Positions 4,590-9,225 of a DNA stretch of 9,225 nucleotides are shown one piece after another. This stretch comes from JBIQLO01 sp044464175. Lineage in GTDB: Bacteria; Planctomycetota; Phycisphaerae; Tepidisphaerales; Tepidisphaeraceae. Below the pieces are notes generated by a model. That model was not told the DNA's origin and ran no database searches. It was given only the letters and a program-made list of their open reading frames with translations. The first letter of the stretch is position 1; the number at the start of each line of letters is the position of its first letter. The stretch spans positions 1 to 9,225 of the forward strand of contig JBIQLO010000165.1 in assembly GCA_044464175.1 (NCBI GenBank), in the 5' to 3' direction. The translations under genes were made by a program, and so were the position numbers.

Positions 4590-7373
4590 ATGCACTTAGT
4601 TTCCACGGACAGGACGAGGATCGGGCCGGCGGGGGAGCAATCCCATGCATCCAAGGGGCCGTCCGACGCGCTGCCCTATTCCACGTTCATCTGGGGGGCG
4701 GGGATTGAATGCTCCTTCCTGCCTCACCTGGAGGTGGATCAATTTCAATGGACCCAGCATGACCGATTCTGGCGCGAGGATTTCCGGCTGGCCAAAGAGG
4801 AACTGGGAATACAACATTTGCGCTACGCGTTCCGGTGGCATCGCCTGGAGCCGCGGCGGAGGGAATTTGACTGGTCGGCGGCCGATGAGCGGATGGCCGA
4901 ACTGGACAAGCTGGGAATCGAGGTCTATCTGGACGTGATGCATTTCGGGACGCCCCTGTGGCTGAAGCAGGCGGTGGGGGATGTGGAGTTTCCCGAGGCG
5001 CTGGAGCGGTTCACCGAGGCGATGGTGGGGCGGTATGGGGGGCAGGTCAAAACCTGGTGTCCGTTCAACGAGCCGCTGGTCAGCGCGCTGTTCAGCGGGG
5101 ATTTCGGCTTCTGGCCGCCGCATTCGCGGCAGTGGCGGGGATACATGCCGGTGCTGAGCCGGATCGTGCAGGCGGTCAATCGCTCGATCCGGGCGATCCG
5201 CCGCGCCGCCCCCGAGGCGACGGTGCTGCTGGTGGACAATGTTGAATCGTACAAAAGCCGCGAGCCGTCGTTGGCGGCCGAGGTGCGGCGGCGCAACCTG
5301 CGCCGGTTTCTCGTGCTGGATTTGCTCGGGGGGCGGGTGGATGGGCGGCATCCGCTCTATCAATGGCTCACCTCCTACGGCATGAGCGAGATTGACCTGG
5401 AGTGGTTCCGCACCAATCCGCGCATGCCGGATGTGCTGGGGCTGGATTATTACCCGCACAGCGACTGGCAGCTCGATCAGGTGGGGGATTCCGTGCAGCA
5501 GCGGCGGGCGGAAAACCCGGTGGGGCTCTACGGCGTGGCCAAGGCTTATTACCAGCGTTATGGCCTGCCGATGCTGATGACCGAGACGAGCATTGAGGGA
5601 AAGGCGATCAACCGGGAGATCTGGTTTGACACCACGGTCCAGGAGACGCGGCGGTTGCGCGAGGAGGGGGTGCCCCTGCTGGGATATTTCTGGTGGCCGA
5701 TGATCGACCAGGTCGACTGGGATGGGGCGCTGACGCACCGGATCGGCAAGGTCCATCACGTGGGGCTCTTTTCACTTCAGCGGCAGGCGGACGGGACCCT
5801 GGCCCGGCGGGCGACTTCCATGGTGAAGCGCTTCCGCGCGGCGGCCGAGGCGAAGCAGGAGCGGGTGGGGGAACTGGCGTTCGTGCGCTATCCGACCGAA
5901 ACGGTGGAGGACCAGGGGCCGGTGATCGGGATCAACGCCCCGGCCCTGGTGGTTCCCGGCGGCGTCGAGGGGGTGAAGGCGACGCTGGTGGAGAAGCCGG
6001 CGGGCAAAGGCAAGCACAACGGCAACGGAAAGCACAATGGCGACGGCAACGGCCATGCGACGGCCGCGCGGCGGCTGGAGGCGCCCGCGCCCGGGGCCAG
6101 CGGCGAGCCGGCGGCCGGGCGGATGGCCGGCATCGGGTCCGAATCAACGCAGGCCCAAAATCAGGAGACGGGCGAATACGGGATCGTCGTCATCAGTCAC
6201 CTGCGCTGGGGATTTGTGTGGCAGCGCCCGCAGCAGTTCCTTTCGCGCTTCGCCCGCAAGCACCGGGTGCTGTTCATCGAGGAGCCGATGTTCGACCTGC
6301 CCGAGGGGCAGACGCCGCGCTACGACCTGCACCGGGTGATGCCCAATGTGGTGGTTTCCTGCCCGCATCTGCCCCGAAGCTGGAATGAAAATCCGCAACT
6401 GCCCGACAAGCTGCGCGAATTTGCCCGCAGCGCGATCAACGACATGAACGAGGATGGCGCCTTCGACCGGCCGCTGCTCTGGTATTACAGCCCGATGGAC
6501 GCCTCCTGGTCGCTGGGGGCGATCGAAAATCGCGGGGTGGTCTACGACTCGATGGATGAGCTCTCGCAGTTCACCGGCGCGCCCAAGGAACTGGTGGCCA
6601 ACGAGCGGCGGCTGATGGAGCATGCGGACATCGTCTTCGCCGGCGGCTACGAACTGTGGCTGAGCAAGAAACAGCGGCACGACAACGCCCATTTCTTCGG
6701 CTGCGGCGTGGAATACGACCATTTTGCCCAGGCGCAGGAGCAGACCACCGCGGTTCCCGCCGACATCGACTTCATGTCCCGCCCGATCCTCGGGTGGTTC
6801 GGCGTGATCGATGAGCGGCTGGATTACGCGCTGATCGAGGAGATGGCGCGCAAGCGCCCCGCCTGGTCATTCGCCATGGTCGGGCCCGTGGTGAAGGTGG
6901 ACCCGAACCACCTGCCGCACGCGCCCAATCTCTTCTGGCTGGGGGGGCGCGACTACCAGGTGCTGCCCAGCTACTGCCGGGCGTTCGACGTCTGCATGAT
7001 GCCCTTTGCCCTGAACAAGGCGACGGAGTTCATCAACCCCACCAAGGTGCTGGAATATTTCGCCACCGGGCGGCCGGTCATCAGCACGCCGGTGAAAGAT
7101 GTGGTGCGGCAATACGAGGGGCTGGTCCACATCGTGGCCAACGCGGATGAATTCCTGGCCACCGCCGAGCGCTGCCTGCAGCAGCCCGACCCCCAGCGCA
7201 TTGAAAAATGCCTCCAGCGGGCGCGGGCCGGCAGCTGGGATGCGACGGTCGAGAAGATGCAGAGGCTGATCGGCGAGGCGATCCGGCCGCAGAACCGCCC
7301 CTCGGCCAAAAAGGTCGAGCCGGTGGCGGTGGACGTCCTGTCCTACACGTATCACGCGACGCAGGGATCGTAA
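4590..7373 (+). CDS. Fusion of a GH1-like glycosidase and a TuaH-like GT-B glycosyltransferase
   Basis: A 927-residue two-enzyme protein. Residues ~30-415 form a clan GH-A (GH1-like) barrel: HFGTPLWL region, acid/base E161 in CPFNEP, nucleophile E332 in LMTETS, and a late FWWPMIDQVDWD segment like the family-1 FWWSLLDNFEW region. Both catalytic glutamates are present, so activity is plausible. A Gly/Asn/His/Pro/Ala-rich linker (~430-528, with a KHNGNGKHNGDG repeat near 475) leads to a GT-B glycosyltransferase (~530-905) that resembles TuaH-type and GT4-like enzymes. Its marks are an N-terminal WGFVWQRPQQFLSRFA block, the LGWFGVIDERLDY segment starting the second Rossmann fold, and the donor-site motif NPTKVLE (816-822). 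No signal peptide or membrane segment is seen, so it is likely cytosolic. AAAGGA at 4578-4583, 6 bases before the ATG at 4590, decides this start over ATGs at 4527 and 4539, which lack one. The mutase gene 79 bases downstream suggests a galactofuranose-type glycan; donor and acceptor are unknown. Confidence 0.85.
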   Translation: MHLVSTDRTRIGPAGEQSHASKGPSDALPYSTFIWGAGIECSFLPHLEVDQFQWTQHDRFWREDFRLAKEELGIQHLRYAFRWHRLEPRRREFDWSAADERMAELDKLGIEVYLDVMHFGTPLWLKQAVGDVEFPEALERFTEAMVGRYGGQVKTWCPFNEPLVSALFSGDFGFWPPHSRQWRGYMPVLSRIVQAVNRSIRAIRRAAPEATVLLVDNVESYKSREPSLAAEVRRRNLRRFLVLDLLGGRVDGRHPLYQWLTSYGMSEIDLEWFRTNPRMPDVLGLDYYPHSDWQLDQVGDSVQQRRAENPVGLYGVAKAYYQRYGLPMLMTETSIEGKAINREIWFDTTVQETRRLREEGVPLLGYFWWPMIDQVDWDGALTHRIGKVHHVGLFSLQRQADGTLARRATSMVKRFRAAAEAKQERVGELAFVRYPTETVEDQGPVIGINAPALVVPGGVEGVKATLVEKPAGKGKHNGNGKHNGDGNGHATAARRLEAPAPGASGEPAAGRMAGIGSESTQAQNQETGEYGIVVISHLRWGFVWQRPQQFLSRFARKHRVLFIEEPMFDLPEGQTPRYDLHRVMPNVVVSCPHLPRSWNENPQLPDKLREFARSAINDMNEDGAFDRPLLWYYSPMDASWSLGAIENRGVVYDSMDELSQFTGAPKELVANERRLMEHADIVFAGGYELWLSKKQRHDNAHFFGCGVEYDHFAQAQEQTTAVPADIDFMSRPILGWFGVIDERLDYALIEEMARKRPAWSFAMVGPVVKVDPNHLPHAPNLFWLGGRDYQVLPSYCRAFDVCMMPFALNKATEFINPTKVLEYFATGRPVISTPVKDVVRQYEGLVHIVANADEFLATAERCLQQPDPQRIEKCLQRARAGSWDATVEKMQRLIGEAIRPQNRPSAKKVEPVAVDVLSYTYHATQGS

Positions 7374-7446
7374 GGTCCGTTCTCCGTTGGCCGTGGTCCG
7401 TTGTCCGAAAATCCGGACCACGGTCCACGGACAACGGACCACGAGG
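7374..7446. repeat. Inverted array of degenerate GTCCGTT heptads forming a long hairpin
   Basis: The whole gap between the fusion gene and the mutase gene is built of heptads near the consensus GTCCGTK. Reading +: GTCCGTT (7375), CTCCGTT (7382), GGCCGTG (7389), GTCCGTT (7396), GTCCGAA (7403). The right half holds the same heptads on the opposite strand. The arms 7392-7407 (CGTGGTCCGTTGTCCG) and 7428-7443 are perfect 16-bp inverted repeats with a 20-base loop. A competing fold pairs 7391-7400 with 7414-7423 (10 bp). No T tract follows, so it is not a classic terminator. The right arm ends at 7443, the first G of the GAGG (7443-7446) that serves as ribosome binding site for the ATG at 7453, so folding could limit translation of the mutase or stabilise the upstream message. 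Confidence 0.8.
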
Positions 7447-7452
7447 TTTATC

Positions 7453-9000
7453 ATGGAAAAGAAAATCGTCATCATCGGGGCCGGTCCCACCGGCTTGGGC
7501 GCGGGATACCGGCTGAAGCAGCTCGGCTATAAAAACTTCCAGATCTACGAGCGCAGCGGGCATATCGGCGGGCTGGCCTCCAGCTTCACCGACTCGGCCG
7601 GGTTCACCTGGGACATCGGCGGGCACGTGATGTTCAGCCATTACAAGTATTACGACCAGTGCTTCGACGACCTGATGGGGGAGGACTACCAGCTCAACAT
7701 GCGCGAAAGCTGGGTGCGCATGTTCGACCGGTGGGTGCCTTACCCCTTCCAGAACAACATCCGTTACCTGCCCAAAGAGGTGGTCTGCGAATGCCTGACC
7801 GGGCTGATCGAGGCGCAAAACCGGCGCGACCACACGGCCGCCGGCAACTTCGAGGAGTTCATCGACGCGGTCTTCGGCGACGGGATCGCCAAATACTTCA
7901 TGAAGCCCTACAACTTCAAGGTCTGGGCCCATCCGCCGGGGATGATGAACAAGGAGTGGATCGGGGAGCGTGTCGCCGTGATCGACGTCAATCGGGCGAT
8001 CCGCAACATCGTCCTGGAGCAGGATGATTTCGGCTGGGGGCCCAACAACCAGTTCAAGTTCCCCCTGTTCGGCGGGACGGGCGAGTTTTACCGCCGGTTT
8101 GAAAAGCCGCTGGCCGGCCATGTGAACCTGAACAAGAGCGTCGATTTCATCAACATCGAGCGCAAGCAGGTGCGCTTCTCCGACGGCCAGGTGGTGAACT
8201 ACGACATCCTTCTCAGCGCCATGCCGCTGGACAAGCTGTGCAACGACGTGATCAACGGGGAGATGCCCCGCCCGATCAAGAAGGCGGCCGCCTCGCTTCG
8301 CCACAGCGGCGGCTACATGGTGGGCATCGGCATCAAACAGCCCTGCCCCTCCACCAAGAGCTGGATGTACTTCCCCGAGGACAACTGCCCGTTTTACCGG
8401 GTGACCTATCTGAGCAACTACTCGCCGCACATGACGCCCGACCCCAGGACCCACTATTCGCTTCTATGCGAGACCAGCTACAGTGAATTCAAGCCCGTCG
8501 ATGGGCGGACGATCGTGGACCAGACGATCGACGGGCTGGTCAACGCCGGGCTGCTGAGCGACACGGACCAGAAGGACATCGTCGATGCCTGGGTCTATCA
8601 CGCCGACTACAGCTATCCCACCCCCAGCGTCGAGCGCGACGGGATTCTGGCCCAGGTCATCCCCTGGCTGGAAAGCCACGGCATCTATTCCCGCGGGCGC
8701 TTTGGCATGTGGAAATACGAGGTCTCCAACACCGACCACACCCTGATGCAGGGGGTGGAACTGATCAACCGCCTGCTTCTGGGCGAGCCCGAGACGACCA
8801 TCGGCATGAAATACGCCTCCACCACCGACGGGCGCAACGCCGCCGTCCACGAGCGCTCCGCCGCCGCCGGCTCCGGCGATCCTCGCAAGACCCCCCGGAC
8901 GCCTCCGCGCAACCCCCACACCCCCTCCGGCAAGTCCCCCCCCGGCGACCAGCCCGAGGCCGACATCTCCGAGGAGGAGCTGGGCGTGACCAGCCGGTGA
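7453..9000 (+). CDS. glf: UDP-galactopyranose mutase, eukaryotic-type, FAD-dependent
   Basis: A 515-residue flavoenzyme expected to interconvert UDP-galactopyranose and UDP-galactofuranose in the cytosol, using reduced FAD. The N-terminus has the Rossmann motif G9-x-G11-x-x-G14 (GAGPTG) and GGLASSF. The blocks GGHVMFSHYKYYD (H58), WVPYPFQNNI, PYNFKVWA, YFPEDNCPFYR, SNYSP and SRGRFGMWKYEVSNTDH closely match the fungal enzyme as I remember it, whose usual length is ~510, and are unlike typical ~370-390-residue bacterial Glf. Residues equivalent to the Aspergillus fumigatus active site are kept: N154, W158, R173, Y306, R316, Y388, R416, Y422, N426 (fungal N163, W167, R182, Y317, R327, Y419, R447, Y453, N457). 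A Pro/Ser/Gly/Asp-rich tail of ~53 residues (463-515) extends past the conserved DGRN and is probably disordered. Start chosen from GAGG at 7443-7446 and the Rossmann strand at residue 4; the frame upstream is repeat DNA. A less likely alternative is another amine oxidase-fold FAD enzyme. Confidence 0.86.
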   Translation: MEKKIVIIGAGPTGLGAGYRLKQLGYKNFQIYERSGHIGGLASSFTDSAGFTWDIGGHVMFSHYKYYDQCFDDLMGEDYQLNMRESWVRMFDRWVPYPFQNNIRYLPKEVVCECLTGLIEAQNRRDHTAAGNFEEFIDAVFGDGIAKYFMKPYNFKVWAHPPGMMNKEWIGERVAVIDVNRAIRNIVLEQDDFGWGPNNQFKFPLFGGTGEFYRRFEKPLAGHVNLNKSVDFINIERKQVRFSDGQVVNYDILLSAMPLDKLCNDVINGEMPRPIKKAAASLRHSGGYMVGIGIKQPCPSTKSWMYFPEDNCPFYRVTYLSNYSPHMTPDPRTHYSLLCETSYSEFKPVDGRTIVDQTIDGLVNAGLLSDTDQKDIVDAWVYHADYSYPTPSVERDGILAQVIPWLESHGIYSRGRFGMWKYEVSNTDHTLMQGVELINRLLLGEPETTIGMKYASTTDGRNAAVHERSAAAGSGDPRKTPRTPPRNPHTPSGKSPPGDQPEADISEEELGVTSR

Positions 9001-9005
9001 CAAGG

Positions 9006-9023
9006 GAGGGCTTCAATACCCTC
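9006..9023 (+). terminator. Weak hairpin just after the mutase stop
   Basis: GAGGG (9006-9010) and CCCTC (9019-9023) can pair across an 8-base loop, 6 bases after the stop codon. No T tract follows. Alone it is weak; the stronger hairpins at 9053-9092 are better candidates for the transcript end. Confidence 0.25.
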
Positions 9024-9052
9024 ATCAGGTAACCGCCCAGTCATCACCTGTA

Positions 9053-9092
9053 GACGGCCTCGTTGAGGCCGTCGCGGGGTCAACGACCCCGC
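9053..9092 (+). terminator. Two adjacent perfect hairpins downstream of the mutase gene
   Basis: First hairpin: GACGGCCTC (9053-9061), loop GTT, GAGGCCGTC (9065-9073). Second, starting at the next base: GCGGGGTC (9074-9081), loop AAC, GACCCCGC (9085-9092). Both stems are perfect (9 and 8 bp) with 3-base loops. There is no T tract, so this is not a textbook intrinsic terminator, but a paired GC-rich structure 53 bases after the stop codon would fit a transcript end or 3' stabiliser. Being palindromic, it would fold from either strand. Confidence 0.5.
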
Positions 9093-9115
9093 CCACAGTG
9101 CTGGCTGGGAGCCTG

Positions 9116-9154
9116 TCCTACGATTCCGCCAGTGAGGGTGATGGCGGGATAGGA
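9116..9154. other. Imperfect stem-loop upstream of the right-hand promoter
   Basis: TCCTA (9116-9120) pairs with TAGGA (9150-9154), and CCGCC (9126-9130) with GGCGG (9143-9147), around a 12-base loop. An uneven internal bulge (5 against 2 bases) separates the two stems. It lies between the hairpin pair and the -35 box at 9173. It could be part of the termination region or a regulator site; no function can be assigned. Confidence 0.3.
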
Positions 9155-9172
9155 TAGCCCCATTGCTTGAGC

Positions 9173-9200
9173 TTGACAAATACCAAACAAATGCTATAAT
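9173..9200 (+). promoter_or_regulatory. Consensus sigma70 promoter with extended -10
   Basis: The -35 TTGACA (9173-9178) and -10 TATAAT (9195-9200) both match the bacterial consensus at all six bases, with a 16-base AT-rich spacer. The TG of an extended -10 is also present (TGCTATAAT, 9192-9200). The expected start of transcription, 7 bases after the -10, is A9207, which is also the A of an ATG. A strong vegetative promoter is expected, driving whatever lies to the right of the window. Confidence 0.85.
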
Positions 9201-9206
9201 CCCGGC

Positions 9207-9225
9207 ATGGGATTGCAGGCATTTT
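9207..9225 (+). CDS. Possible 5' end of a leaderless gene, cut by the window edge
   Basis: An ATG at 9207 opens a frame reading MGLQAF before the window ends. It lies exactly at the predicted +1 of the promoter at 9173-9200, so a leaderless mRNA is implied, and no Shine-Dalgarno is possible. Only six codons are visible and the product cannot be named. The alternative is that the true gene, or a non-coding RNA, begins further right. Confidence 0.4.

Noticed and set aside
4058..4708. 216-residue open frame on the + strand
   Set aside because: It spans the intergenic stretch, the small ORF and the start of the fusion gene in a different frame, with no ribosome binding site and a Gly/Arg-rich shadow composition.
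4596..5759. 387-residue open frame on the - strand opposite the glycosidase domain
   Set aside because: Low-information Pro/His/Arg-rich translation; the + strand has catalytic motifs in the right order.
7374..7446. CRISPR array or transposon end
   Set aside because: The units are 7-base heptads in inverted orientation with no spacers, no transposase and no target-site duplication.
7081..8454. 457-residue open frame on the - strand opposite the mutase gene
   Set aside because: It crosses two well-supported + strand genes and the heptad repeat, has no recognisable domain, and is a GC-rich shadow.

Overview
This is a GC-rich, gene-dense bacterial stretch. Shine-Dalgarno sequences precede most genes and the sigma70-type promoter elements are clear. 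The mix of genes (short three-helix membrane proteins ending in a GFIPGVLLG motif, a radical SAM enzyme next to an Lgt-like gene, heptad repeat arrays) would fit a member of the Planctomycetota or a related environmental lineage. That placement is a weak inference from general resemblance, because no rRNA or other taxonomic marker lies here. The first ~85 bases are almost pure G and look like a damaged contig end.

Left region (1-3354, + strand). The C-terminal half of a prolipoprotein diacylglyceryl transferase-like membrane enzyme overlaps a 479-residue radical SAM protein of the tetraether-synthase (Tes)/MJ0619-like type. The radical SAM gene overlaps a small three-helix membrane protein gene. 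Two more paralogues of that small gene follow. Before the second paralogue lies a degenerate second copy of the radical SAM 3' end, which shows that the expansion began as a tandem duplication of 'radical SAM 3' end + small gene'. The enzyme pair suggests a lipid- or lipoprotein-related job, but no function is proved.

Middle (3355-4589). A gamma-class carbonic anhydrase-like hexapeptide protein is encoded on the - strand, converging on the small-gene array. Its likely promoter is an extended -10 placed so that transcription would begin at or next to the ATG (leaderless). An intergenic stretch of about 345 bases and an unrecognised 66-residue ORF follow.

Right region (4590-9000, + strand). 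A 927-residue fusion joins a GH1-like (clan GH-A) glycosidase domain with both catalytic glutamates to a GT-B glycosyltransferase domain, through a low-complexity Gly/Asn/His linker. After it comes a flavoprotein that closely resembles eukaryotic-type UDP-galactopyranose mutase, with every active-site residue I could place conserved. The two genes are separated only by an inverted array of degenerate heptads that can fold into a 16-bp hairpin ending at the ribosome binding site of the second gene. Together they suggest a galactofuranose-containing surface glycan, with the mutase making UDP-Galf and the fusion protein transferring or trimming sugar.

Right end (9001-9225). Two back-to-back perfect hairpins probably end the operon. 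A consensus -35/-10 promoter then points out of the window, again with an ATG exactly where +1 is expected.
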